From NCBI GenBank assembly GCA_963970005.1, contig CAXAMN010028916.1, positions 1,148,722 through 1,212,721 of the forward strand: DNA of 64,000 nucleotides, written 5' to 3'. A program made the position numbers and the translations under genes. Shown here piece after piece: positions 21,290-32,463 of this stretch. Source of the DNA: Durusdinium trenchii. Lineage: Eukaryota; Sar; Dinophyceae; Suessiales; Symbiodiniaceae. The notes beneath the pieces were generated by a model. That model ran no database searches. It had not been told where the DNA came from and saw only the letters and a program-made list of their open reading frames with translations. How positions within the stretch are numbered: position 1 is the stretch's first letter; each line of letters begins with the position of its first letter.

Positions 21290-23861
21290 GTAGTTAGATT
21301 CGACATTCTCGGAATCTCCCTCCATCCTAGTTCTGGGCCCCCCCGGCTCCCTGCGGAAGCCCCTTCGCGCATCCCCCAGCAAGAAGACGCTGGAGACGTT
21401 GAACAAAGCCGGTCCTGTGGCTGCACTGAGCCTGTGCCCCTGCAGCCATGCCCGGCCTTGCCCTGCATCCCTGTTTCTCAGTGTTCAACCTAATAGCGAT
21501 GGCCTTCAACCTATATAATAGCAATGGTCTCCAAAAAATCAAAGGATCTGCTGATATGAAAAGAAGCTGAACTGCATCTGGTGGGTATTAAAGCTTTGCA
21601 AGCTTCCTGGCCTCTTAACAGGTTTGAAACACCAGTAGAGTCGAGGGCAACAGACATGCAACAAAAGACTTAGAGAACAAATTCTTGAAGCCTGTGATGC
21701 TTTTTGCGTATCTTATATTATCTTGTGGTCACTTGTGGTCTCATGCAGCCCCCCTCCTGATACACAGCATTCACGCACACTAGACCGAAGTCCATCTGCG
21801 GCCACGACAAGGTCAAAGGGGCCCTGAGTTTCATTGGACAATCGAGAAAGTTGCAGCCGGTCCAACAAAAGCACGAAAGAACACGACATTGGGTCCCTGG
21901 TTTGTATGTGATATTGGATACATCCATCAGCACAAAAACTTGGTCCTGAAGCATGCAAGTCGTGAACTGGCACAGAAATAATGTTCAAAACGGGTGAAGT
22001 GATGGTTACAGGGGGTGGTCAAACTGTACAGATTCTCCTTCCAATGCGGACCTCTGAAAACTCCTGCCTCCCAGCTGGAGTTTAGACAACAAAGAAGCCG
22101 ACCACTGTCATCTTCTCGAAGGCCTCCCAGTGAAATGGTGCGTTCTGCTCTAACCAGCGCGTTTGATGAAATGCCGTTGTCAGCAACGTGGAGAAATCAA
22201 GATCAGCTGAAACTCGCAGAACCCTACCCTCAAAGGTTCGTACCAGAGGATTGTGCTTGTAGGGTCAGTTGGTCAACACATCTGCTTGTTGCTCCCATTC
22301 TTCTGCGTTTTGCCTGTGAAGACCGTGCCAAAGCGTAGCTGGGCTTGTGGTGGCAATCGCTCTGCAAGCCAAGCGAGTAGGTCTTTCCTCTTGACCTGCA
22401 GATGTTTGCATTTTACCCTTTCAATCAGCGGAGGCCTCGAGTCTTCCGTTGTACAGTTCTCACCGCCATGTCATGGTTCCAATGAGGTGGTGTCCTTCGC
22501 GAAATCCAAATCCAAACAGCGTCTCAGAGCGCAAACAGTTTCAACTTGCCAAGCCCCACTCTCTCGTTTTTCAGGAAAGCCTCGTCACCGGAAAGCGCCG
22601 GAAAGCCCAAACATCTCAGTGCCTGCCACTGCGGCGGATGACAGGTCAGCCCACCCAAGCCAACGGTGGCCACCCACATGCAACGGATCACGGCCTCTCT
22701 CCCATCTTGGGTGAGTGGAAGGTATTGCAATGCACCGGGATCCTGATGTGGCAACTCCCAACTCAAACGAATTTGACATTCGTGGCTGAATTGACTTCAT
22801 GTCAGTTGGTTTCAACCCATCTTCAGGTACTCGTAAGCTGTTTCAAAATCACAATCTCACTGACCCACACATGTCCAGCTCGCGATGCTGATCGAAAAGC
22901 GCCAACCTGCATGCCGTGCATGCACTGTTCGATGGTAGATGCACCGTTCGACTACTTTTCATGTTGACAAGCAGCAAAACACGGGACACCAATGATAGGT
23001 TTTCCAACGAAGAGGCTTGTCCTCTTGCCATCACTAGGTGCTATGATCTGGGAGGCTGGGATCAAGAACGTGGGGGAGGCCGTTTTAAGAAATGGCTAGA
23101 GTCTAGGCCGTTTGCCCGGAACCTCCACAGCGACATGTCCATGTAACAAGGGGCCATTGCAGGTTCGATTTGTTGAGTTTGGCCGTTTTCCCAGAAAGTC
23201 TGAACCATACCTTGCACACCTCCATGTTCTGATTGACGGTGTCACCTTTCAGGAGGTTCTCGGTGATGTCATCTCTCTCCAGTTCTCCCACAATCCCTTG
23301 TACTGAGTGTGTCAATTCTGTTCTGTGATGATGTTGATTGCGTTTTGTGGTTATGGCTGTGGCCTATGTACTTAGTCTGCCTTATTAGCAAAGGATTGTA
23401 GTTAAAAAAATCCTACGCAAACCGAGTTCTTCACCCTGGCATCTGCGCTGATAAATGCCATGCGCGGGCCGAGAAAAACCGAGGTGTTCGATGAGACAAC
23501 CACTGGCCTCAAGGGGTGGTCTTCCCTCTCGGTCCCCTGCACAGTTGAGTCTCTTCCAGCAAGCTATGCAAAGCTATGAGTTGTATGAGTGGATGTCCAA
23601 AGACCCTAACACTTCGAGTCTTGCTTCCTGAAGTAAAGAATGACAGCAAGAATGACAGCATTTGACAGCATTTGACCTGCGGTTGTGTCGAGCGTAGACC
23701 TCGCCAAACGTGCTGTCTCTCCCAACAGCGGTATTTTCCCTCGACTCATCGCTGGAGGATCTTTGGGTCCAACACGTGCCACAAACCGCCCACAAAGCCT
23801 GAAAGAGGGATGCAGCGAAGGACAGGCCCGCTAAGCCTGCTCCAACAACAGCAACCTCCAT
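21290..23861 (-). CDS. Probable FAD-dependent monooxygenase gene, exons partly resolved
   Basis: Three separated minus-strand pieces follow the order of motifs in FAD aromatic hydroxylases of the UbiH/salicylate-hydroxylase type. Exon 23861-23799 encodes MEVAVVGAGLAGLSFAASL and two more residues, an N-terminal GxGxxG dinucleotide-binding start beginning at an ATG and ending at AG|GC, a GC donor. Near 21770-21950 a frame reads FDLVVAADGLRSSVR, the DG motif that contacts FAD and NAD(P)H. Near 21290-21470 a frame reads SSVFLLGDAREGAP, which resembles the GD motif binding the FAD ribityl chain. Exons between and after these were not resolved, so the substrate cannot be guessed. Minus-strand frames at 23103-23315 and 22524-22815 may hold further exons. 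The N-terminal motif is strong, the DG motif good, the GD piece weak. Confidence 0.5.
21484..21533. repeat. 21-bp GATGGCCTCCAACC family, two diverged units
   Basis: TAATAGCGATGGCCTTCAAC is followed by ATAATAGCAATGGTCTCCAA. It lies near the GD-motif exon of the FAD gene. Confidence 0.6.
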
Positions 23862-23989
23862 GAACTTCGGAAAGTCGAAGAATGTGCCAACTGTCACACC
23901 TTTGCAGGGAATATCAGGAAAATCTATATAATGTGGAAATCAATACACGACCTCCTTTGAAGTAGGCCTAGGCCCTACGGCTGCTCATG

Positions 23990-24267
23990 TCAGCGAAAGG
24001 CAAAGACATGTTTGCCAATCCCAAGTAAATAGCAGTCTTGTTGTCTTGCAGTATCTTTCAATTCTGTAAATATGGATTGTCGGCTCGATTGCAGAGCCGG
24101 AAGTTGATCCAAAGCTGCAGCACAGGAATCAGGAAAGAAGGAAAATGCACAAACATCAGTTCTTTGGTGGCTGTTTCCCATGTGCTGCCACCAATTTCCC
24201 AGATGGAATGGAACGAAATCCTGACGAAATATAAGACGTGAGCGACAAGGCCTGCACTTGAAGCCAT
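23990..24267 (-). CDS. Possible membrane-protein exon
   Basis: Two overlapping minus frames occur. The better one (24267-24058) has hydrophobic, aromatic stretches such as HVLYFVRISFHSIWE and FPSFLIPVLQLWINFRL. The latter faintly recalls the L-x-P-x-x-Q-x-x-N-F signature of Mpv17/PMP22 membrane proteins. Too short to assign; it could be an exon of an otherwise unseen gene. Confidence 0.2.
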
Positions 24268-25603
24268 GTTTTTGTCAGATTTTTGAACGAAGACATCACC
24301 TCACATGCCGACCTTCAACACATTGAGCGTCACAAAGCATCCAACTACCAACATTGACAGAACTCGATGGCAGTCAAAAACTAACTGCGCTGTGGAGTGC
24401 GGATAGATCTGTGGTTTTTGGTCCGTGTCGCTTTCCTACGGCTTCCCAAGCCTGCTGTTTCGGCTGTTTGCCCAGGCAATTGGTCACCACCTACATGACT
24501 CTGCAAGTTGGCGAGTCCTTTAAACAATTTGAACTCCCAATTTGGGATCTCTAGCAGTATCTCCGGGCCCATTGGGCACCTCTTTTTCGCTTCCTCGCTT
24601 CTCTTCAGCCTTCGAAAAGAAGGGATCCATCGGGATCAGCGGTGAAGCCTTTGGTCATGGCGCATCGGAGGAGCACATAGACCAGCCTCGGTCGATAATG
24701 ACGGATGAAAGAACAAAAAGGTGAAAAAACGAAGGAAAACACAAAAGCGTGTTGAGATATTTGAGAAGATCTTTGAGAAAACCCAAAAACAGCGGATTCT
24801 TCACCAGCTCGAAGGTTGGGAAAGTGATGGAAGCGAAGATCTAAATCTTCACTCTAGGCATCCCCTACAAACGGCCTCGCCACAGGAGGCTCTCAATCCG
24901 TCCAGGAGCCTGCAAACAGAAAAACAGACAGAACATTCTGCACGCCCCCTTTTTCGCAAGGAAATCTGTCCTGCAAAAGGCGCCTGTGAGGACCTGCAAC
25001 CTATTAATACAAATATAATCAGCTGTTCATCCTTTGTTAGAGCACATTGTTTTCTCAAGTGCACTGTACACAACTGAAGTTCTGTGCGAACAAAAGAACT
25101 ATATATATATATAGCTTGTCATGGAATCGATTCATTCCTAAGTCAGTACAACTCTGGTGTGGTCACACGCAAAACGCATTTATAAAGTGAAAAGAACCAA
25201 CAGTGTATAGGCATGCAGTGCACGTACGGCTGGGTAGTATTTCATGTTTACATCCAACCATAGAAATCTATTGTATTGGGAGTTAGAGAGTGTGCACAGA
25301 TCCGAAGCGCCGGACAAAGCGGCTGCGTGGCACAAATGCCCAAGAAGCGAAGCCGCTTGGGCCAGTCGAGGAAAAGAAATAAATCTAGAGTTGATACCCC
25401 TCCAAGCTGAATCAATACAAATGTTAACAGAGGAGTTAACACTATATGACTATATGATACTATATGTATATATGCTACCTCCGGCATTCGATCAAGCCAA
25501 CACTCCCCCACTGCCTTGGAACCAAAAAAGCTACTGGCAGCCGTCTCACGCATCTTGAAGCCCTCCTTGGAGGCTCGTGGACTTGCAAATCCTTATCCTG
25601 ACA

Positions 25604-25678
25604 CCGATGGCCTCCAACCTACTAGCGATGGCCTCCAACCTAGAAGCGATGGCCTCCAACCTAAGAGCGATGGCCTCC
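25604..25678. repeat. 21-bp GATGGCCTCCAACC tandem array, four units
   Basis: Four units of GCGATGGCCTCCAACCTANNA at a strict 21-bp period. They vary only in the spacer after CCTA and in the truncated outer units. This is the clearest array of the family. Confidence 0.85.
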
Positions 25679-25689
25679 CCTGGTAAAAT

Positions 25690-26770
25690 TGAAACCCCAG
25701 TTTGGAGGGTCTCTAGGGTCTCTCATTTACTGTGATCCATGAAAACTGCTGGAAAAAGGTTGTTCTGGATAAGGAAGAGACTCTTGTGTCCCAATCAGGA
25801 GAAAACATCAATCTGGCATGCTTTGCTTGCTTCACTCTGACACATCCCTGACATCCATTGATGAGATGTCAGTCCGTGTCTCCTGGATCAGCGAGCTGCG
25901 AGGACCATCGAAGCACATCAGGAGATACACACCGGTCATGAGAGAAACCTCCGGTCGCGTCCAACTCGGAGTTCAAGGGGTTTCGTTTGTTACAAGACTT
26001 GGCTTCACATGCCTCCAAAGAATCTCAAGCAAACAAACAAAAACCATACAAGTGCAAGGACTACAAGGGTTTCCTCAAATGGGGCCAAACAAAGACTTTT
26101 TTGCTACAAGTAAGTACATCTCCGAACAGCCAGGCTTAATGCCATTTGTGGGACAACTCAGCAATCCCATCTGTATCGAGCCAATGTGGTTACTGTAAAC
26201 AATCTGACCCATCTGGTCAAAACACCATGCCAAGCTACGTAGGCTCGGAACCAGTGAGGCTCCAGCAGGACGTCGATCAGCGCCTGACGTCAGCGTATGT
26301 ACCGGCTGTGTCACCGTATGACGAAGTACCAAAGTGGGCTCAATGTGCAGGCCTCGAAAGCACCGAAGTAGAAGTGGCATGCTTCCCAGCTGCTGGGCAA
26401 ATAAGCAAGAAAGACCTGGCCAAAGATACCAAAGATAGAGCCCGCTACAAATCAATCTAGAACAGCATCGCAGAAGCTCTGGCTCGTGCCACAAATTCAA
26501 CTATCTATCTCTTTATCATGGCAACATTCCTATCCGCCTTGAAGGCATTGTGGCAGAGCAACTCCATCACCGAGAAGAAGCGTTGAAGAGTGGGTATGAG
26601 TGAAAATAGCAGGGCGGCCTCGAGTCACAACTGCGCACAACGGGACTTCGGCACTCCGCGCAGATCTGCGCGGGTCACGTGTGACTTGAAGGCATACAAA
26701 TGACCACATGTCAACTAGATGCTGTTCAAAAATTGACATCGTCCCTGGTTGACAAACATACACCAACAAA
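25690..26770. other. No supported gene
   Basis: Overlapping frames exist on both strands (for example 26075-26500 minus and 26146-26460 plus), none with a recognisable domain or convincing splice context. Confidence 0.35.
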
Positions 26771-26779
26771 TTGTTGCTT

Positions 26780-27770
26780 GGTCAGATCGACGAATCACAT
26801 TGGCCAACAGGTTCATTGTCAACACTTTGCTACGAAATGGCCCCACGTCCATGGTTCGCACGGTCCATAGGCCTTCATTCTTGGAAATCTTGGAAGGCCT
26901 TGAATAGTTGTTGATCAACAGCTCAACAGCTTCGCGAGGAGCCGCTAGGAATCCGGGCCAGCATAGCAGTCTCGTGAAGCTGCGCTTTGTCAGCATGAGA
27001 TGCCCTTTGAATGCGCCAAGCCCTGTAAAAAAAATAGGTCCTTGGCCAAGAAAAGAACCCGCTCAAGTCTGGCCCTTCACACAACAGTCTACTCATTGGT
27101 CCATGCAAGTCCTATGACTAATCACATGCGTTGCATGATATCATAGATACTTATATCACTGTATCTATGCCAGGTAAATCACTCAAGGGTTCCAAGAGTC
27201 AGGTTTACCTGCTAGCGATGGCCTCCAACCTAAGAGCGATGGCCTCCAACCTAGTAGCGATCGCCTCCAACCTAGTAGCAATGTCCTAAATATCTTCACT
27301 TCAGGCCCCAACACCCTCAAAAGAAAGCTGTCGCCCAGCGACGTGAAGACGGTGCTGTCTGCGAAGATCACCTGGGGCCAATGCAATTGGTCAGCCCAAG
27401 ACCCTTCTGGGCAAAGGTGAAAAGCAGAGCATGTGGCTTTTCTGGGGCTGACCAATTGCCCACCGTTTGCTTTCCCTTTGGTCCGCTGGTTTGGACAAGC
27501 AAACCGTGTTGCTGATCATCATGTCTGGTTTGCTGCGCCGCCACCGGAGCTTCCGGTCCACCGGAGTTGAAACGGAATCGTATGCGGAAGCACCGGGCAA
27601 TTCAGCAGAGCCACGCTGGAAATGAGGGACGGGAGTTGGCCATAGCTGGCAGAACCTACACTCTCGCCCAAGGCTAGCACCACCTCGCTTTGGCCACTGA
27701 AAGCACGTTTGCAGTGAAGAGTTTCAAGGTTCATTCCCGCACTGATGACCTCTTTTTGATGTTTTTTCAT
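26780..27770 (-). CDS. Unidentified multi-exon gene
   Basis: A strong 3' splice site, TATTTTTTTTACAG, precedes an exon starting at 27022. It reads as protein in one frame to about 26780 (REAVELLINNYSRPSKISKN, VGPFRSKVLTMNLLANVIRR). Upstream on the same strand, about 27300-27450 carries DSTVFTSLGDSFLLRVLGPE and 27570-27770 carries MNLETLHCKRAFSGQSEVVL and GSASYGQLPSLISSVALL. These pieces have protein-like composition and agree in strand, so they are probably exons of one gene. The repeat array at 27211-27287 would lie in an intron. No known family was recognised. Confidence 0.4.
27211..27287. repeat. 21-bp GATGGCCTCCAACC tandem array, about four units
   Basis: Units GCTAGCGATGGCCTCCAACC, TAAGAGCGATGGCCTCCAAC, TAGTAGCGATCGCCTCCAAC and TAGTAGCAATGTCC lie in tandem at a 21-bp period. 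Read on the minus strand they encode the heptapeptide LLGWRPS in series. Confidence 0.85.
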
Positions 27771-28256
27771 GGCCAGAACAAACCTGCAAAGATCTAACGC
27801 AGTCTGCTGCGGTCCGGGCCACTGATGCAGGTGCCGTAACCAAGATCCAGGTCAGTAGCAAGAAGAGGCCTCTCAGCGGCTCACTTCAAAAAGTCGTCTT
27901 AGTCTCGAGTCCTACTCTTCGAACGTCAGTTGAAACCCTCCACACTTTCTGACCCAACTTTTGAGATGCAAAACTGCAAAACCATGAGGCATCTGTTTCG
28001 CAAAGCGAGATGGTGCTTCTCCCGAGTGCACTGTGCTTGGCTTCAGCAACTGGTTGGGCAGGTTGCAGTGGCAGGCAGTTTTGAGAGCCAGTCGATTCCA
28101 GGATTCTTGAGTAGTTACAAGTACAGTGGAGCAAGATTGGAAAAAAGTGATATGTATTGGAAGCCGCGTTTAGCGCACGCGTCATTTATGTTTGTTTTGC
28201 TGCACACGGGCATACCTCTCGAGCTTGCTACCCGTTGAAGAGTGAGGGTGTCCACT

Positions 28257-28646
28257 TCACCGTTGCCCTCTACACTGAGTCAATCGCCGGATGGGGTAAA
28301 GCATAGATAGAAGAACAAAATTGACGAAGATTCGGGTTGAAATGAGACCTAGAAGAGAGGCCAACGCAAGAGCATACCAAACCCGAACAGGATAAGACAA
28401 ACGAATGCCGCCAACAAAGCCGGACAAGAAACCAAAACCAAAGTCCTTAAGCAAGGAAATCCTTTTGTAAGGATAGATCCGCAGGGCGCAAGCTTCAAGA
28501 ACAAAGGTGAACATAACACAGAAATGGCACACTGCTTTGTGAAAAGAACCCTTCAAAATCAACCACTCAACATCACTGCACTGAGTGCAAAAGTCTAGGA
28601 ACACCAATACCCACGGGACTCGCGAATCATTGTTTGTGTGGTTCAA
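28257..28646 (-). CDS. Hypothetical membrane protein or exon
   Basis: 129 residues with several hydrophobic stretches: CHFCVMFTFVLEACAL, DFGFGFLSGFVGGI and VWYALALASLLGLIS followed by FVNFVLLSMLY. Two to four membrane passes seem likely. It starts at an ATG (28646) and ends at a TAG/TGA-rich region. No family was recognised. It could also be a chance hydrophobic frame in AT-rich DNA. Confidence 0.3.
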   Translation of the reverse strand: MNHTNNDSRVPWVLVFLDFCTQCSDVEWLILKGSFHKAVCHFCVMFTFVLEACALRIYPYKRISLLKDFGFGFLSGFVGGIRLSYPVRVWYALALASLLGLISTRIFVNFVLLSMLYPIRRLTQCRGQR

Positions 28647-28689
28647 TCAAACATTAGCACGTTCCAAATATAACCTGATAGAGTGCAGA

Positions 28690-29600
28690 AGCTTGTTAGT
28701 CATAGACCGATGAAAGAATGTTTGGAGCAATGTTAGTGACTGTTAGTGATAGACTGATGGCGCCAACGCATCGTTTAAGACTGTAGGTCTTAAACTGAGG
28801 GAGTTCGGAAAGGCTGTCTTTCGAGGCCAAATGAGTGAAGCCTCGCGTTGACCCTATGGCGTTGAGCCACTGGCCTTCGTTCACCTGGAGAACTCACGTT
28901 GCCCTATGATGCGAAGCTATGATAAGTGTGGGGCCGGGAGGCTGCGAAGAACAAGATCTTAAAGAAAGCAAAGCTTTCTTTTGGAAGGGAATGGATCTGG
29001 GATCAGGTTGATCCAAGATTCTTGGCTTCTGGCAAATACGTGCAAAAACAAGGTGTTTTGAAAGGGTCGACGTCTGATTCGACAACCAACAGGTATACTC
29101 AGGAACCATGATTCGGTAATCAAAACTGCTGCTTTCGGTGTCAAATCAATCGGCCCTCTATGGACCTCTCATCTGTGCCTGTGACCTGCTGGCCCCAAAG
29201 CTCCTTGGGCTTTCGTGGAAGCACTGCCAATAGCCACATGACCCCTGAGCTGCACCTGCAAGAATCAATTGTTCAGAAGTCGCTGGACATCTGATTGAAT
29301 GACTTTCCAGCAGCTTGTGTACAGACTGTTCAAGAGACGCGAATTCACCGTCACTCACACATTCATTGGCACGCATACTAGCTCTTCTTCCTCTCTTTCT
29401 TTGTCGCTCTCCCTCACACACGCTTTCACCGGCAAAAGGCAGTGAAAGGATCTCTTGTCAAACACATTTCTTGAAGTCTGAAGTCCCAGCTCAGCGAATG
29501 TTTGTACAGTAACTGCATATAGCTGCTGACAAGGCTCAAATGGGCCAGAAACCTAGGCAGACTAAGCAGCCCTTAATCTGAGAAAAAATGAACAATCGTT
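28690..29600. other. No supported gene
   Basis: Only short mutually overlapping frames were seen. No repeat or RNA gene was recognised. Confidence 0.35.
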
Positions 29601-29610
29601 CACCTTTCTG

Positions 29611-30132
29611 CTATGATTTCCCTAATGTTGAGAGAACACCTTCGATGGCATGGCAGCTGCTCTGATGGATGAAAGTTCGTGTTCTGTCAACTCCCATGCC
29701 ACAAAAGGCAACATGTTCACCACTCCAAGGCTGAAGTTCCCCCACAAACTGCTGCAAGTAACTGCACAACCCAATGAAGTCGGAATAAACATCCATTGAC
29801 AGCACGCTGGAATCAGAGAGTCATGGTCGATTCTGCAGGAAGTGATCAAAAACTTGGTCCGTTGGAGCACTATCCAACCATGCACACCTGTTATCCACGT
29901 CCACATGGATGGTGCCTCGAAGGCTTGGGTCCCCACATGCATGATGGAGTACAATGAAAACTTGAAATCTGTGAGCCTTTTCATTGCAAACCAGTTCATC
30001 TGCTCCAGTTCTGGCTTTACAGCAGGGCAGTAACATCTTATGCCTTCGAACACGCGCCGTTGGTTTGGCAAGGGACGCGATGCCGTTGGGCAGGTGTAAA
30101 GAGTCCAGCTCTCTTGAAGACAAAGAACCCAC
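29611..30132 (-). CDS. Unidentified coding segment with an in-frame TGA
   Basis: One minus-strand frame is protein-like on both sides of a TGA at about 29823-29821: upstream HRFQVFIVLHHACGDPSLRG and TIHVDVDNRCAWLDSAPTDQ, downstream LSMDVYSDFIGLCSYLQQFV and GELQPWSGEHVAFCGMGVDR. The frame follows a TGTAG that would serve as a 3' splice site. The TGA may lie in a short unseen intron, may be a nonsense mutation, or the two halves may be separate exons. No family was recognised. A longer frame on the same strand (29622-30287) overlaps it but looks less natural. Confidence 0.35.
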
Positions 30133-30326
30133 CTACACGAAAGAGCAGTACCACAATTCACATCGAGCATGTAACAAGCACACAGGCAAGTATCTAAAGT
30201 CAACATGTTGATTCTAGTATACCCCTCCTGTTGGTTCCCTTTCCTAAATGCAATCCAATTCTTGCTGCCACCACACAAGAGAATCACCAGAGAGGGCGAT
30301 GCATCCCATCTGTATCATTAAGTACA

Positions 30327-30353
30327 GCAAGGGCATGCTCCACACCTCAGGGC
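30327..30353. repeat. 27-bp direct repeat, left copy
   Basis: Perfectly repeated at 30478-30504 and exactly flanking the 124-bp TACTAG-family insertion, as a target-site duplication would. Confidence 0.85.
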
Positions 30354-30477
30354 AAGCCGAAAGAGGACGCTCCTGGCCTTACCACTAGGAGCAAGGACGC
30401 TGCTAGGGGCTCCTAGCCGTACTACTAGGAACAAGAAGCTACTAGGAACAAAGGGCATCGCTACTAGGAACAAGGAC
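30354..30477. mobile_element. TACTAG-family micro-insertion with 27-bp flanking duplication
   Basis: A 124-bp segment of TACTAG-type blocks (GACGCTCCTGGCCTTACCAC, GGACGCTGCTAGGGGCTCC, TACTACTAGGAACAAGAAGC, GCATCGCTACTAGGAACAAG) sits between two perfect 27-bp copies of host sequence. There is no coding capacity. The flanking duplication shows that the block inserted as a unit. The mechanism is unknown. Confidence 0.7.
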
Positions 30478-30504
30478 GCAAGGGCATGCTCCACACCTCA
30501 GGGC
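30478..30504. repeat. 27-bp direct repeat, right copy
   Basis: Perfect copy of 30327-30353. Confidence 0.85.
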
Positions 30505-30509
30505 TTTTC

Positions 30510-31930
30510 ACCGCCTGGAAGAACTGAAATCGAGGTGAGTTGACATCAGATGTGTACCTGTTCACGGTGCACCAAAACCAATGCACCAATACTACTTAGA
30601 TGATGTACCTGTGTAAAGGCAGAAAATTCAAACCCCCAAAAGTGTTGGATGGATCATCATCCTAATGTATCCTAATGTTGGTCTATTAAAGTCTATGGGT
30701 GTGCGCTATGTGCTCGTTTCACCTCGCTTTGCCCAGATCAGTCGCCCGATAAAGAACGAACACGCGCTCGCCTTTTCACCAGGGCACGATGGGCTCGGTG
30801 AGGCCCGAGGTGAATGTTAACATCCATCCTCGTTGTGGCCCGTAGTAGGTCTTCTTTTCGTCGAACAGCTGCGAAGCAAAAGCATGTGAACCACAGCGTC
30901 GCATGACCAGGGCAGGTCCACACAGCGTCGCATGACCCAAACACTGCATCCCTAGGTAAATATGAAGAAATCCAAGGAAAAAGTATCACAAAAGGCATTG
31001 ACTGAAAAATGCGTGTGCTTCCTTGTTACTTGCGGAATTCTTGGCACGACTATGTTATGAGTTATGACGGCAAACACTCAATCGTTGAAACGGTGCAGGC
31101 ATTCAGTTGAACAGGCAAATGTTGGTTGAAAGAAGGCATTGCTAGAGCGCAGGCCAAGGCCCCAACGCTGGAGGAAATGTTGAGGCGAGTGTTTGGCAGG
31201 AAGGACCGACCAAACAGAACAACACACTCAACCGGAGAATATGTTGTACGGCATGTCAGCTGCAGTTGGAGAAGTCTTTGCATCTGCGGCCCAAGCTATA
31301 GACAATCCAAATATATCTCTCTTTGGTACACGCTTTTCTGCCACTGATCTATCTGATCTACACCAGTGACTCGGTCAAAACTTCTACACTGTGACGGTAC
31401 ATTGGAGACTTAACCAGTAGACCACGCCTCTGGACAGCGGAAGTATCACTTCGAATCGGTTCCGAGTCGGTTCCCGGTCGTTTCGTCGTCCATCCCGTCT
31501 TGCCTTGGTCTGCTCCAAACGTGCTCGCATGGCTTCCATGGAGCTACCCAGAATCACCGCTTCAACCTCCCGGGGGGGACGAAGCAGGACGGTGCAGTTC
31601 AACCACCCGCGGGACGACGTGTCAAGATGGGTCCTTCGCTCAGAACTCACAGTCTTCCGAGTTCCCAAACAACTGCAGCCGCACAAATAAGGATGCACAA
31701 GGAGGGTTAGCTACCCTGTTCCAAACAGTGTCTCAGTACACAGGCGCACAGCGTTGCACCACTCCCCAAACGGAATGGTCACGTGTCAAATGCTCTGTCA
31801 TTGATCTCTTGTGGGGTCCGAACATTCGTGGAGGTGGTCACGTTAGCCACTAGCTAAGGCTTTTCATTAAGCTGACGTTGGAGACACCCTCAGAAAGCTA
31901 TTAACTCGCCAACGCATGCCAACGCAACTG
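30510..31930. other. No supported gene
   Basis: Overlapping frames on both strands lack domains. No repeat was recognised. Confidence 0.35.
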
Positions 31931-31935
31931 TATCT

Positions 31936-32178
31936 TCATCCATCTGCATCCCACTCCTCGGTTTGGACATCATCTTCATCTTCTTCTCCTTCAACCTGGC
32001 AGAGCGTTTCTGTGACCGGTGAAGGCTTGCACGCAGTATACTGTAGGCATATCCAGTCAACAGGAAATGAGCATCCCGCTTGCTTTCCTTTGCCAGCAAA
32101 GCCCAGCTTAAGTCGTATCCAAACTTCTAAGAACTCACTTTGGTAGAGGAAAAGCATGGAGAGCCTTCCAATCCGCAC
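31936..32178 (-). CDS. Possible C-terminal exon with acidic tail
   Basis: The frame includes LFLYQSEFLEVWIRLKLGFA and a highly acidic EGEEDEDDVQTEEWDADG. The composition is protein-like, but the frame is short and no family was recognised. Confidence 0.25.
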   Translation of the reverse strand: MRIGRLSMLFLYQSEFLEVWIRLKLGFAGKGKQAGCSFPVDWICLQYTACKPSPVTETLCQVEGEEDEDDVQTEEWDADG

Positions 32179-32463
32179 TCGCTTTCAGGCTGTGTTTGTA
32201 CCACGAGTCTCCCAGTCTCTCTCTGCATGTCTTGTCGGAACCCCGTGTCGAACGTCTCGGAACCGCCCGTGTCGTCTCGTCCCAGCTCACCAGGTCTGGT
32301 CGGGGTGGCTGCCAAGTGAAAAGCGCCAGATTTCCGGAGAGCCAAGCTGTGACTTTGTAGCTCGCCTGAGAGGACCCGCGGCGTTTTTCTTTCTTCGCGG
32401 AGAGGACGGTATGTCCGGGTCTTGGGAAGCTGAATAACTGGGTGCGGGACCACATGGCTACCA

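Noticed and set aside
24542-25077. Two abutting plus-strand frames, the second Lys/Glu rich
   Set aside because: Low-complexity composition, opposite in strand to all supported genes, no domain and no splice context. Left as possible but unsupported.
27183-27455. Minus frame ending in serial LLGWRPS heptapeptides treated as a repeat protein
   Set aside because: The heptads are simply the 21-bp DNA repeat read in frame. Only the upstream part looks coding.
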